A stretch of DNA of 64,000 nt from Ornithobacterium rhinotracheale (GCF_022832975.1 NZ_CP094846.1:1749501-1813500), one strand, 5' to 3'; counted from the first letter of the stretch, positions 8,810 through 16,914 are shown. Notes: generated from the sequence alone by a model not told the origin. Translations and numbers: made by a program.

Positions 8810-8911
8810 AAATGTACAAAAGAAAGAGAAAGAGAAAAGCCGACGAAAACGGCTTAAATAAAGGGTTTGCGGGCGATTTGCCCGCTTTTTTTGTTTAAAA
8901 AGAAATGTACA
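8810..8911. other. left-end transposase sites L1 and L2
   Basis: AAATGTACA occurs at 8810-8818 (16 nt from the terminus) and 8903-8911, 93 bp further in. Mu also has widely spaced left sites and two right sites 22 bp apart. Binding by the MuA-like protein is inferred. Confidence 0.65.
8869..8892 (+). terminator. rightward terminator in the prophage left end
   Basis: GCGGGC, loop GATTT, GCCCGC, then seven T. A further hairpin (AAGCCG/CGGCTT, 8837-8855) sits just before it. It would stop transcripts entering from the glgB side. Confidence 0.7.
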
Positions 8912-8916
8912 ACAAT

Positions 8917-8987
8917 TACCATTTACTACCATTTAATTACCATTGAAACTGGGTTTAAATACCGTTTAATATGCAATAACTACCATT
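8917..8987 (+). repeat. four TACCATT repeats
   Basis: Direct copies at 8917-8923, 8927-8933, 8938-8944 and 8981-8987. The first three are 10-11 bp apart, one helical turn, which suggests protein binding on one DNA face. The protein is unknown. Confidence 0.5.
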
Positions 8988-9011
8988 GCCCAGTATGATA
9001 GCACCAGAAAT

Positions 9012-9051
9012 AGCCCTAAAAGCGCTTAAATACGCTCTTTGGGGCTTTTTT
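9012..9051 (+). terminator. second rightward terminator
   Basis: A long stem AGCCCTAAA / TTTGGGGCT with an inner AGCG/CGCT part, followed by a run of T. With 8869-8892 it doubly shields the left end from host read-through. Confidence 0.65.
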
Positions 9052-9346
9052 ATGGTTAGAATTTAGATGCCGGAAGCGAACAGATCTGTTTATATAAACA
9101 CGGCATAACATTACATGCCGAAAATGTGTATTTTTTATATTAGGGGGACACTTAGGGGGACACTTAGGGAGACAAAAGTATCCTATTTTTTAGGTTTATA
9201 ATTGGGGTGTTTAACCCTTTTTATACATTGAAAAAATAACGCTATTAATTGAAAATTAACAAATTACGATAAAAACCTTAGTTTTCACACCTCTTTCCCG
9301 CTGGAACGACTGCCTTTTGAGCTTTTGCTTCTTGTACTTTTTGCGA
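9052..9346. other. left-end control region with palindromes and tandem repeats
   Basis: No gene is seen. Palindromes AACAGATCTGTT (9079-9090) and TGTTTATATAAACA (9087-9100) overlap, followed by CGGCAT-N8-ATGCCG (9101-9120). Three 12-bp tandem units (TTAGGGGGACAC twice, then TTAGGGAGACAA) fill 9140-9175. A reverse-strand TACTTTTG (9173-9180) could start leftward RNA through the repeats. The region 9181-9346 is AT-rich and holds nothing else that I recognise. Confidence 0.5.
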
Positions 9347-10048
9347 TTACATTGTAAACACAGGGTCGGAGCTATATTCTTTAACTACCCTACCAAGCAC
9401 CATAAATATTCGTCTTATATCTTCTTTTTTGATTCTAAATGGTTCGTGAACAAGCCTGCCGTCTACATAAGTCTCATTATTAGTGCTGTAAGCCATTATG
9501 TAATTATCATCTTCTGGGCAAGTTTGCATTCTTTTGGTTACTCTTATTTCGTTGGTTTCTATTACATAAGTACGCCCCCAGACTATGCTGTTTATGTCGT
9601 TAATGGCTCTAAGTGCGAGAATACAGCCATTAGGATACTCTACCATGCTATCTCCGTAATGGCGAATTGCAGCGGTAACATTAGTGAACCAGTCCCCTGC
9701 ATCTATATACTCGGTAGGTTTTGAATTGCCAGAAAGCTCTGCAACGCTGGAAGTGCCGCCAATAGTAACTACATCATCATATAGCGGTATAAGGTTCTTA
9801 GGTTTCTCGGATTGTTTTTCTGTTTTTTCATCTTTTAGCATAGATCCTTCACCTGTAAGGAGCCATTCTAAATCATATTGGGGATAATTTTCAACCAATT
9901 TTAAAAACCATTTTGATTGTATATCGCTATTATTTTTAATTGCCCTAGACAAAACACCTTTACTTGCCCCAATTTTATCTTCTAATTGAGTTATTTTAAT
10001 ATCTTCATTTTCAGCAACTTTCGTAAATGCGCATAAAATATTATTCAT
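9347..10048 (-). CDS. LexA/CI-like prophage repressor
   Basis: Keeps the prophage silent. From ATG 10048 the N-terminal part is a helix-turn-helix (KITQLEDKIGASKGVLSRAIKNN), then a linker, then an S24/LexA-type C-terminal domain with HYGDSMVEYPNGC (Ser) and a Lys in IRVTKRM as the likely self-cleavage dyad. Such repressors fall on DNA damage. It points to the left end, as the c gene does in Mu, and is divergent from the early operon over a paired-repeat operator. A longer reading to 10069 would overlap the operator, so 10048 is preferred. Confidence 0.85.
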   Translation of the reverse strand: MNNILCAFTKVAENEDIKITQLEDKIGASKGVLSRAIKNNSDIQSKWFLKLVENYPQYDLEWLLTGEGSMLKDEKTEKQSEKPKNLIPLYDDVVTIGGTSSVAELSGNSKPTEYIDAGDWFTNVTAAIRHYGDSMVEYPNGCILALRAINDINSIVWGRTYVIETNEIRVTKRMQTCPEDDNYIMAYSTNNETYVDGRLVHEPFRIKKEDIRRIFMVLGRVVKEYSSDPVFTM

Positions 10049-10052
10049 GAAA

Positions 10053-10096
10053 TTGAAAATTATCTCCAAAATATTTGGATTGGTTGAAAATTATCT
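10053..10096. promoter_or_regulatory. early operator: paired 13-bp direct repeat
   Basis: TTGAAAATTATCT stands at 10053-10065 and 10084-10096, 31 bp (three turns) apart, with a near-palindrome CCAAAATATTTGG between them. It fills the gap between the divergent repressor and early genes, where the repressor and the small HTH protein should act. Confidence 0.65.
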
Positions 10097-10127
10097 TCTG
10101 TATTTGTCTTGTTAAAACATAACAACT

Positions 10128-10337
10128 ATGACAAATGTAAAGGAAATAAATGAGATTGTTCGTATATGCGAACAAAAAAAGCAAACAGGCGATTACCAAA
10201 CACTTGCCAAAGCTTTGGGAACAACCGTAGATGCGGCACGCATGCGATTTTACAGAAAAGATGAAAATGCAGTGCGTGTTCTGCACAGAATTATTGAACA
10301 ACGCGAAAGTTTAACTCAAGAATTTCAAAAACAATAA
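10128..10337 (+). CDS. small helix-turn-helix protein, Ner/Cro-like position
   Basis: 69 aa. The middle (YQTLAKALGTTVDAARMRFYR) reads as a helix-turn-helix that takes DNA through TVDAARMRF. It is the first early gene opposite the repressor, the place of ner in Mu, so a role in shutting down the early or repressor promoter is inferred from position. It is followed after 3 nt by the Rha gene. Confidence 0.55.
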   Translation: MTNVKEINEIVRICEQKKQTGDYQTLAKALGTTVDAARMRFYRKDENAVRVLHRIIEQRESLTQEFQKQ

Positions 10338-10340
10338 GAT

Positions 10341-10895
10341 ATGAATAATTTAAGCATTAAAGGCACAATGAGCAGTAGAGAGATTGCTCAGATTGCTGGT
10401 AGACCACACAATGATGTATTAAAATCCATTAGAAAAATGGAAAGAAGTTGGAGAAATGTTACTGGGGGAAATTTTTCCCTCAGTGAATACACCGACAGCA
10501 CAGGGCGAAAACTGCCAGAGTATCAACTAACAAAAACCGAGTGCTTATATATCGCTACCAAGTTCAACGATGAGGCAAGGGCGAGGCTAGTTCTTCGCTG
10601 GGAGGCTTTGGAGGGTGAAAAACTTAAAAATTATATCCAAATGCCAAAGGCTATCAATGTTTTTGGTATGGAGGCTTTGCCTTATGACTGGTGGCTGTTG
10701 CAAAATGGCTACTCGGTGAGCTCTGGGCAAAGAAACGCACGCATACGCAAGCATCCAGAGCACTTTTACAAAGGCACCAATGGCTGGTATATCAACAAGC
10801 TATACGCTGAGGCACTCCTTGCTATTAAACAGGGCAAAGAGAAACTAAAAGAAATACAAGCCTTGCCCCAAGTGCTACAAGTGGAAATGTTTTAA
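10341..10895 (+). CDS. Rha-family phage regulatory protein
   Basis: 184 aa. The N-terminal 95 residues match the pRha domain: MSSREIAQIAGRPHNDVLKSIRKM, then EYQLTKTECLYIATKF and ARLVLRWEALE. The C-terminal part (PYDWWLLQNGYSVSSGQRNARIRKHPEHF) is a second small domain of unknown role. Rha proteins are phage regulators that can disturb growth in some hosts. It lies in the early operon. Confidence 0.75.
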   Translation: MNNLSIKGTMSSREIAQIAGRPHNDVLKSIRKMERSWRNVTGGNFSLSEYTDSTGRKLPEYQLTKTECLYIATKFNDEARARLVLRWEALEGEKLKNYIQMPKAINVFGMEALPYDWWLLQNGYSVSSGQRNARIRKHPEHFYKGTNGWYINKLYAEALLAIKQGKEKLKEIQALPQVLQVEMF

Positions 10896-10906
10896 AAATA
10901 AAGAAA

Positions 10907-11011
10907 ATGGATAAGCAATATAAAAATGTATCGGCAGAACAATTGGCTGATTGCTATAATGTGATAGCATCAATTTTGGGTTGGAAGTCTCTCAATATGA
11001 AAGAAATTTAA
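10907..11011 (+). CDS. hypothetical 34-aa protein
   Basis: Short frame from ATG 10907 with an A-rich leader like its neighbours (AATAAAGAAAATGG). It ends in NMKEI. It resembles nothing I know. It is supported only by packing between Rha and the next small frame. Confidence 0.35.
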   Translation: MDKQYKNVSAEQLADCYNVIASILGWKSLNMKEI

Positions 11012-11023
11012 AAATTAAAGAAA

Positions 11024-11173
11024 ATGAATACATACGAAAGATTGGAACAAATCGCAGAAAAAGTAGCTTGTTACTTATCGGGAGCAGGAAAGCTACCCCA
11101 CGAAATAGTTCTTATTATGGAGCTTTTGGGTTTTGACGAAGATGAAATAAAAAACGCATTAAAAAATAACTGA
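11024..11173 (+). CDS. hypothetical 49-aa early protein
   Basis: Starts MNTYERLEQIAEKVACY with the same leader (TTAAAGAAAATG) as the frame before. Mostly helical and acidic in its second half (GFDEDEIKNAL). Its stop overlaps the next ATG (TGATG), a sign of real translation. Confidence 0.45.
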   Translation: MNTYERLEQIAEKVACYLSGAGKLPHEIVLIMELLGFDEDEIKNALKNN

Positions 11174-11250
11174 TGAAATCGCTGAGAACCTTTGAGGAAG
11201 ACTGGGAGATTTTAGTCGAGAAAATCATTAAAGCGGTAAACGAAGATTAA
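11173..11250 (+). CDS. hypothetical 25-aa peptide
   Basis: Coupled by a TGATG overlap to the 49-aa frame and ending 9 nt before the transposase start. Sequence begins MKSLRTFEEDWEILVEKI. Perhaps only a translational relay to the transposase. Confidence 0.3.
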   Translation: MKSLRTFEEDWEILVEKIIKAVNED

Positions 11251-11259
11251 ACAAGAAAC

Positions 11260-13284
11260 ATGTACGCATATCAAAATAACATAGTGTCTATACCAGCCAA
11301 ATTACTTTATGAGGATTGGGCGATAATTTCCTATGATTATTATAAGGTTTTATGCCGCAGAGGAAAGCTAGTCCGTACCAAAGAGGGGCGTGGGCAAGAC
11401 AACCAAGCGTGGGTGTCTTTTCACGATTTGCCAGTGGTAAAAGGTATCAACCTAAAAGAATATTGCGTGCGTGCATTGGGCAGGCCTGAGGATAATTTAG
11501 TAAGAAATCAGCTCGAAAAATACATTTTACCCGACCCAAAAGCTATTGATTTTTTTGCTCAGCATAGAAAGCCTAACGGCAAGCCTTTGAAGTTTGAAAA
11601 GCAACGCCAAAAGGCAACTTCTGCTATGATTTTAAACGCTATTGAAACCATCTTTAAAGATAGAGTGGCAAGCAATAAAATCTTTGGAAAAAAGAAAACA
11701 CAAATCTGGAAAAACATTAGCGAAGCGGTAAATGGTCTGAATACCGAAAAGTGGCAGTATGATTTACCGAGCAATGCCCGCAGTTTGCAACGAAAGTACA
11801 ACCAATACCTGAAAGATAGATATATGGCATTTATTCATAAAGGCGAGGGCGGAGTGAATGCTCGCAAGGTAAACGAAGATATTGAACGCCTAATTATTGG
11901 GCTTTATTGTATGCCAAATAAACCCTATATGAGCAGTACTCATGATATGTATTTGCAGTTTATGGGCGGGGCGCTTGAAGCCTACGACGCGCAAACAGGC
12001 GAAATCTTTAATCGTGAGGATTTCTACGATGAAAATGGGCAAATGGTGGAACTTTCCGAAAGCACCATTAATAACTATTTGAATAAGCCAGAAAATAAAA
12101 TCATCATAGAAAAATGCCGTAACGGCGCCTATGATTTTAGCCAAAAATCGCGCCCACATGTGCACCGACACGCTCCGCTGTTTAGTATGAGTAAAATCAC
12201 GCTGGACGACCGCGATATAATGCACCACAAATTGCCCGATGGCTCAAAAGTGATGGCGTATTATGCCTTTGACTCGCTCTCTGGGGCGATGATAGGAATA
12301 GCCCATAGCAAAAGCAAAAATCAAAATTTGTTTTTAGACTGCATTCGCAATATGTTCCAGTTTACTACAAGCTACGGGTTGGGCGTTCCGATGCAAATGG
12401 AGGTGGAGCAACATCTAGTGAGCGACTTTTCGGAGGGGCTAATGAAAGCAGGTGTATTGTTTCCATTTGTCCGCTGGTGTAACCCTACCAATTCGCAGGA
12501 AAAAGAGGCTGAGGGCTTTATCCGCATCAAAAAATACGGAGTGGAGAAAGATAGACACCAGAATGTAGGGCGCCACTATTCACGTAACGAGAGCAATCGC
12601 GTAACTCGTCAAAAAATATTTGACGAGGCAAACGATAACTACAAAGAGGCAAAAGCTACTTATGAGCAAATCGTGGCGTGGGAACTGGAAGAACAAACTT
12701 TGTATAATAACGAGCTACACTCAAACCAAAGAAAATATAAAGGTAAAACTCGCCTTGAAGTTTTCTTAGAAAATGTAAATCCGAATTTACCAAAATTGAA
12801 CAAAGCTCTTTTAGCGCAATTTATTGGGGAACACACCCAAACTACGATAAGAAGAAACCAATATGTGAGTGTGCAATATGAGAAATACCAGCTGCCAACG
12901 CCACAGGTGCTTTCTATGCTAGCCCCAAATAATTATCAAGTAGATGCCTACTTTATGCGTGAAGATGGTAAGGTGAAAGAAGTTTATTTGTATCAAAATG
13001 GCGAATATTTATGCACCTGTGAGCCAGTCCCTGTGTTTAACCGAGCTAATGTGGAATGGACAGATGAAGACGCGAAAAAATACCAAGAAGCGATGGCGTA
13101 CATTACTAAGTTTGATGCAATGACCAAACGATTAAGCGAGGAAAAATTGCCAAAAATCGGAACAATGAAGCCCTCCACTACCATAGATGTGGATTTTGAA
13201 GTAGTTGAGGAAGCGCAAGAATTAGAGTACTCCTATACCGAAACAACAATAAACCAACGCAATAGAGCAATTAACGATTTATAA
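11260..13284 (+). CDS. MuA-like DDE transposase
   Basis: 674 aa, catalyses strand transfer for integration and replicative transposition. The N-terminal third carries DNA-binding segments. The RNase-H-like core shows LDDRDIMHH near residue 316, AYYAFDSLSGAMIG, an acidic stretch near residues 378-390 (MEVEQHLVSDF), and Glu in NPTNSQEKEAEGF near residue 414 as the likely last DDE member. A Mu-C-like beta domain with VSVQYEKYQLP follows, then a tail likely to contact the ATPase. Order transposase-ATPase is that of Mu A-B. ATG 11260 fits domain start and spacing. Confidence 0.92.
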   Translation: MYAYQNNIVSIPAKLLYEDWAIISYDYYKVLCRRGKLVRTKEGRGQDNQAWVSFHDLPVVKGINLKEYCVRALGRPEDNLVRNQLEKYILPDPKAIDFFAQHRKPNGKPLKFEKQRQKATSAMILNAIETIFKDRVASNKIFGKKKTQIWKNISEAVNGLNTEKWQYDLPSNARSLQRKYNQYLKDRYMAFIHKGEGGVNARKVNEDIERLIIGLYCMPNKPYMSSTHDMYLQFMGGALEAYDAQTGEIFNREDFYDENGQMVELSESTINNYLNKPENKIIIEKCRNGAYDFSQKSRPHVHRHAPLFSMSKITLDDRDIMHHKLPDGSKVMAYYAFDSLSGAMIGIAHSKSKNQNLFLDCIRNMFQFTTSYGLGVPMQMEVEQHLVSDFSEGLMKAGVLFPFVRWCNPTNSQEKEAEGFIRIKKYGVEKDRHQNVGRHYSRNESNRVTRQKIFDEANDNYKEAKATYEQIVAWELEEQTLYNNELHSNQRKYKGKTRLEVFLENVNPNLPKLNKALLAQFIGEHTQTTIRRNQYVSVQYEKYQLPTPQVLSMLAPNNYQVDAYFMREDGKVKEVYLYQNGEYLCTCEPVPVFNRANVEWTDEDAKKYQEAMAYITKFDAMTKRLSEEKLPKIGTMKPSTTIDVDFEVVEEAQELEYSYTETTINQRNRAINDL

Positions 13285-13295
13285 AAACATAACAG

Positions 13296-14177
13296 ATGAT
13301 AACCACAGAGCTAAAAAAACGAATTATTGAAGCCGTTAAAAATAATTTACCAAATTACAAGAATGCTGAAAAGCACGCACAGGCATTAGGCGTAAATTCT
13401 AGCCAGTATTCTAAAATTTTCACGGGTGGAGATGTAGACTACTCTTTGGCCGACGCGAAATGGATAAACATAGCTAGAAGATTAGGCGTTCAGTTAAAAG
13501 AAGAAACGCCATGGGTTACCGTGAAAACTGAAACATACGAGTATGTGTATAGTCAATTAGAAGCCTGCCAAACGCGCAGTATCTCGGCTATCCTTTGTGA
13601 TTTGGCAGGTATCGGAAAAACCCACACGGCAAAACAGTATGTAAAAGAAAATCGCAATGCTATATACATTGATTGTTCACAAGTGAAAAGTAAGCAGAAA
13701 CTCATTAGAAAAATAGCGCAAGAGTTTGGGATAATTTATACAGGACGATACGCAGATGTTTATGAGGATCTTGTTTTTTATATCAAGCAATTAGAAATGC
13801 CACTTGTGATATTAGATGAGGCTGGAGATTTGGACTATCCTGCGTTTTTAGAGCTAAAAGCTTTATGGAATGCTACCGAGTACGCATGTGGCTGGTATAT
13901 GATGGGTGCTGATGGTCTGAGAGAAAAAATCAACCGGCAAAAGAACCTAAACAAAGTGGGCTACACCGAAATATTTGACCGCTACGGTAACGATTTTAAA
14001 AAGGTGAGCCCCGATGTAAAAGAAGCTTTGGAGGAGTTCTATTTAAAACAAATAGCACAGGTGTCAAAGGCTAACCATTCGACGCTAACACCAAAGCAAA
14101 TGTTTGCAAAAACGAAAGGTAGTCTAAGAAAAGTGAGAATTGAAATTGAAAAACAAAGATTATTAAATAATGGCTAA
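13296..14177 (+). CDS. MuB-like transposition ATPase
   Basis: 293 aa. An N-terminal helix-turn-helix (NYKNAEKHAQALGVNSSQYSKIF) precedes an AAA+ core with Walker A in LAGIGKTHTA near residue 107 and Walker B in VILDEAGDLD near residue 170, as in MuB. In Mu this protein selects target DNA, activates the transposase and gives target immunity. It starts 11 nt after the transposase gene and overlaps the next ATPase by 8 nt. Confidence 0.88.
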   Translation: MITTELKKRIIEAVKNNLPNYKNAEKHAQALGVNSSQYSKIFTGGDVDYSLADAKWINIARRLGVQLKEETPWVTVKTETYEYVYSQLEACQTRSISAILCDLAGIGKTHTAKQYVKENRNAIYIDCSQVKSKQKLIRKIAQEFGIIYTGRYADVYEDLVFYIKQLEMPLVILDEAGDLDYPAFLELKALWNATEYACGWYMMGADGLREKINRQKNLNKVGYTEIFDRYGNDFKKVSPDVKEALEEFYLKQIAQVSKANHSTLTPKQMFAKTKGSLRKVRIEIEKQRLLNNG

Positions 14178-14829
14178 AAGTGAATTAGAAATACCGCGCT
14201 ACTATACCCACGAAGATATTGAAAAAGCAAGATTTAACGAATTTGAATTTACAGGAGAGTGGGGACGGCATTTAGGTAAGCCAGAGCGCACAGGTAGCCT
14301 TTTAATTTATGGCGGTTCTGGACATGGTAAAACAACCTACGCGCTCCAGTTGATGAAGTATTTGTGCAGCTTTGAAAGGGTGTTTTATAATTCAGCGGAA
14401 GAAGGCTTGAGAGCCAGTTTTAAACGCTCTGTCAATCTGAATAATCTAAAAGAAGTCGCTGGAAAGTATGTAATGCAAAAAGAGAAATACGATGATATGG
14501 TAAAGCGACTAGACAGAAAAAGACAGCCTAAAGTCGTTTTTGTGGATAGCGTACAGTATGTATTCAGAGGCAAAAAGGACACGGATTATTTTAAGCTAAT
14601 AGAGAGATTTCCAGAGACATTGTTCATTTTCATTTCTCAGATGCAGAAAGGAGAGCCCAAAGGTGCCATTGCCGATGCTATTAAATGGGATTCACAAAGT
14701 ATAATTAAAGTAGTAGACTTTAAGGCCTATATAGAAAAAACAAGGATTGGTGGCGATGAATTAACGCCCTACATTATAAATGCAAATAAAGCAAGAGAAA
14801 GAGAACTTAAATTGTTACAAAAAGGATAA
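14170..14829 (+). CDS. P-loop ATPase of the early region
   Basis: 219 aa with Walker A (YGGSGHGKTTYA, residues about 45-56), Walker B (KVVFVDSVQYVF, near residue 120) and FIFISQMQKGEPKG like a sensor or L1-type strand. The core looks RecA/DnaB-like. No Mu counterpart is known to me. Tight coupling to the MuB-like gene suggests a role in transposition or replication. Confidence 0.7.
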   Translation: MAKSELEIPRYYTHEDIEKARFNEFEFTGEWGRHLGKPERTGSLLIYGGSGHGKTTYALQLMKYLCSFERVFYNSAEEGLRASFKRSVNLNNLKEVAGKYVMQKEKYDDMVKRLDRKRQPKVVFVDSVQYVFRGKKDTDYFKLIERFPETLFIFISQMQKGEPKGAIADAIKWDSQSIIKVVDFKAYIEKTRIGGDELTPYIINANKARERELKLLQKG

Positions 14830-14840
14830 ATAAAACCACT

Positions 14841-15191
14841 ATGATACACGAAATTTTACACCTCAATTACCGCAGTTATGCCATTTGGCGCGATGAGCAT
14901 TTTTACAAGTATTGTCAGCTTTTAAGCCAAAACACGATGTTTACCATACGCGAGCTTTACAGCAATGATTTAATGCTTAATTACTTTCACGATATGTGGC
15001 ACGCCTATGTAGAAAAGCCTTTTTTACAGGACTACGCAGACTTAATAAATCAGCTAGACGAGCCTGATCATTTTTGGAATATTTTAGAAACATACATTGG
15101 AGCCGTGTACGATGAAAATAGCGTGCGCATGTATTCATCAGCAATATTAAACGAAATCAAAAAAGAGAAAAAATTATGCAAGAAATGTTAG
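14841..15191 (+). CDS. hypothetical early phage protein
   Basis: 116 aa, rich in aromatic residues (HLNYRSYAIWRDEHFYKYC), no membrane segment. It ends in KKLCKKC; the next gene starts within this end. Not recognised. Confidence 0.5.
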   Translation: MIHEILHLNYRSYAIWRDEHFYKYCQLLSQNTMFTIRELYSNDLMLNYFHDMWHAYVEKPFLQDYADLINQLDEPDHFWNILETYIGAVYDENSVRMYSSAILNEIKKEKKLCKKC

Positions 15192-15400
15192 GAGACCTAC
15201 TGCTCGTACTTGCCTACGATAGCGAGCGCGAGAAAGTATTTACATGCTGGGAACGCATGTATATCCACAGACAACGAGCGAGAATTTTCGCAGGGCTTGA
15301 ACCCGATACGCCCCATAAGCTGAAAATGAAAATAAATGACACACACTGGAAAATTAGACATTTAAATTGGAAACCTAAAAACAATAGTTATGAGCAATAA
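15176..15400 (+). CDS. hypothetical early phage protein
   Basis: 74 aa, basic second half (RQRARIFAGLEPDTPHKLKMK). It overlaps both neighbours (16 nt and 11 nt), a tightly packed arrangement. Not recognised. Confidence 0.45.
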   Translation: MQEMLGDLLLVLAYDSEREKVFTCWERMYIHRQRARIFAGLEPDTPHKLKMKINDTHWKIRHLNWKPKNNSYEQ

Positions 15401-15548
15401 AATTAAAATTCAGCGCGTGCATAGCCAGTATTATGTAGTAAATGGCAAAGCATTTATTCAGAACGAACAGGGCGAATGGGTAACGCCATTTGACACGCCC
15501 ACCGAAGAAGAAAAAACAGCATTTAAACGATTTTTAAAACAATTTTAA
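15390..15548 (+). CDS. hypothetical 52-aa protein
   Basis: Starts at ATG 15390 inside the end of the gene before (MSNKIKIQRVHSQYYVVNGK) and ends EKTAFKRFLKQF. Beta-rich start, helical end. The overlap and regular codon use suggest it is real. Function unknown. Confidence 0.45.
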   Translation: MSNKIKIQRVHSQYYVVNGKAFIQNEQGEWVTPFDTPTEEEKTAFKRFLKQF

Positions 15549-15561
15549 AACATATTTAATC

Positions 15562-15822
15562 ATGGGAAGAGATAATAAAATAAAGCATTACGACATTAAA
15601 GTTAAGGTTGTATATGATGGAGATAAGCGTTTCAAGTATAAACCTTTTTATTACAGATTTATTGTGCGAGCACTATCAATGCAAGAGGCAAGAAATCACA
15701 TAATTAATGGCGTTAAGCGTGGATTAGGCGGCGATGAAGAAGCTAAAAATTATAAAATTTCAATCGAAAGATGTGCCTACATGAAAATAAATGGTATAGC
15801 CAATTTAATAACTGAAAAATAA
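15562..15822 (+). CDS. hypothetical early phage protein
   Basis: 86 aa with an alternating pattern (HYDIKVKVVYDGDKRFKYKPFYYRFIVRA) like a small beta sheet, followed by a helix (SMQEARNHIINGVKRGLG). Not recognised. Confidence 0.45.
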   Translation: MGRDNKIKHYDIKVKVVYDGDKRFKYKPFYYRFIVRALSMQEARNHIINGVKRGLGGDEEAKNYKISIERCAYMKINGIANLITEK

Positions 15823-15827
15823 ACACC

Positions 15828-16064
15828 ATGGAAAAATTTGCAATTCTACACGAAACAGAAGAACACGGACAAATACTGATAACTAAAACAATAGAAGACG
15901 GGAAGTATTTTATTAGAATTACATTCATCCTATCAGAGGCAACTGCTGAAATAAAGATAGAAGTGCCAAATGAAGAAATGATGAATGAAGTTTTTAATGA
16001 TAGCTATGACAAAGAAAAAGCCGCGAAAACAGTAGATAATATTAAAAAAGAATATAATTTATGA
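15828..16064 (+). CDS. hypothetical early phage protein
   Basis: 78 aa, acidic, starting MEKFAILHETEEHGQILI. It overlaps the DUF3164 gene by 4 nt (ATGA). Function unknown. Confidence 0.45.
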   Translation: MEKFAILHETEEHGQILITKTIEDGKYFIRITFILSEATAEIKIEVPNEEMMNEVFNDSYDKEKAAKTVDNIKKEYNL

Positions 16065-16741
16065 GCTTAGAAAATTTAACCACAGAAGAATTGGCAGCGG
16101 AACTTAAACGCCGAGAGCAAGAGAAAGCCGATGAACGAAAAGTCTACAAGGAGTTGGTAAACAGAGAACTTCCGCAAATTGTAGAGCCATTAAAAATGTT
16201 AAGCGAAAACATTGGGAAAATCAAGTTATTTGTATTTGAAAGCCTAAAGGCACTGCTAGACTTGAAATGCAATGCCTATGGCGTTAAAGATACGCAGCAA
16301 AGCCACACATTTAGCGATGATCACGGAAATACAATAACTTATGGCTTCCGAATTATTGACGGCTGGGACGATACCGTTACGGCGGGTATAGACAAAGTGC
16401 GTGAGTTCATTGCCTCTTTGGCAAAAGATGAAGCTACTGGAAAGCTCGTGCACGCCGTGAACCAACTTTTAAAAAAAGATGCCAAAGGCAATTTAAAGGC
16501 CTCACGCGTTTTGGAGCTTACCAAGCTAGCGGAGGATTTTAACAACGATAATTTTACCGACGCTGTAAATATTATCAGACAAGCCTACAAGCCACAGCGC
16601 AGTGCCTTTTTCGTAGACGCTAGCTACACCGACGCACAGGGCAAAAAAGTAAACATTCCGCTGTCGATTTCATCAGTGGACTTTCCAGAGGGAACGAATG
16701 TAGATGATTTATTTCCAGTAAACGAAAAATACGAAGCGTGA
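16061..16741 (+). CDS. DUF3164 family phage protein
   Basis: 226 aa. The first 35 residues are charged and helical. The rest follows the DUF3164 pattern known from Mu-like phages: a helical stretch, a beta hairpin around HTFSDDHGNTITYGFRI, DGWDDTVTAGIDKVREFI, GNLKASRVLELTKL and a C-terminal strand ending in a phage-typical IPLSISSVDFPE. Its function is not established. It is coupled on both sides by overlaps. Confidence 0.75.
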   Translation: MSLENLTTEELAAELKRREQEKADERKVYKELVNRELPQIVEPLKMLSENIGKIKLFVFESLKALLDLKCNAYGVKDTQQSHTFSDDHGNTITYGFRIIDGWDDTVTAGIDKVREFIASLAKDEATGKLVHAVNQLLKKDAKGNLKASRVLELTKLAEDFNNDNFTDAVNIIRQAYKPQRSAFFVDASYTDAQGKKVNIPLSISSVDFPEGTNVDDLFPVNEKYEA

Positions 16742-16851
16742 TGGCGTGGGTTGGATTTATAGCGACATTTTTCGTGATAGCAGGCTTTATACTCGGTGTT
16801 TTTTTCTCCGATTTCGACGATGAGGACAACGACTTTTTAAACAAAATATAA
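16741..16851 (+). CDS. 36-aa single-pass membrane peptide
   Basis: Begins within the stop of the DUF3164 gene. Residues 2-22 form one hydrophobic helix (WVGFIATFFVIAGFILGVFF), followed by the acidic tail SDFDDEDNDF. Small phage membrane peptides of this kind can act in exclusion or lysis control; nothing here decides that. Confidence 0.45.
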   Translation: MAWVGFIATFFVIAGFILGVFFSDFDDEDNDFLNKI

Positions 16852-16872
16852 GTTTAATTTTTTTCATAGTTA

Positions 16873-16914
16873 CCCCGACAAGCAACGGCTCCGTGGATGG
16901 CGCCCACGGCGGGG
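16873..16914 (+). ncRNA. nested GC-rich stem in an AT-rich leader
   Basis: CCCCG (16873-16877) pairs with CGGGG (16910-16914), and inside it CCGTGG (16891-16896) pairs with CCACGG (16904-16909). It has no T run behind it, so it is not an ordinary terminator. It precedes the 16942 gene by 28 nt and could be a leader or processing element. Confidence 0.4.

Noticed and set aside
8917-9175. CRISPR array
   Set aside because: Repeats are 7 or 12 bp, in tandem or irregular, without spacers of constant length.
9317-9724. 135-aa forward frame at the left end of P1
   Set aside because: Antisense to the repressor; composition and residues (poor in charged residues, aromatic-rich) look like a shadow.
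10041-10301. 86-aa reverse frame over the operator and early genes
   Set aside because: It covers the operator and opposes a better small HTH gene; Cys/Phe-rich shadow.
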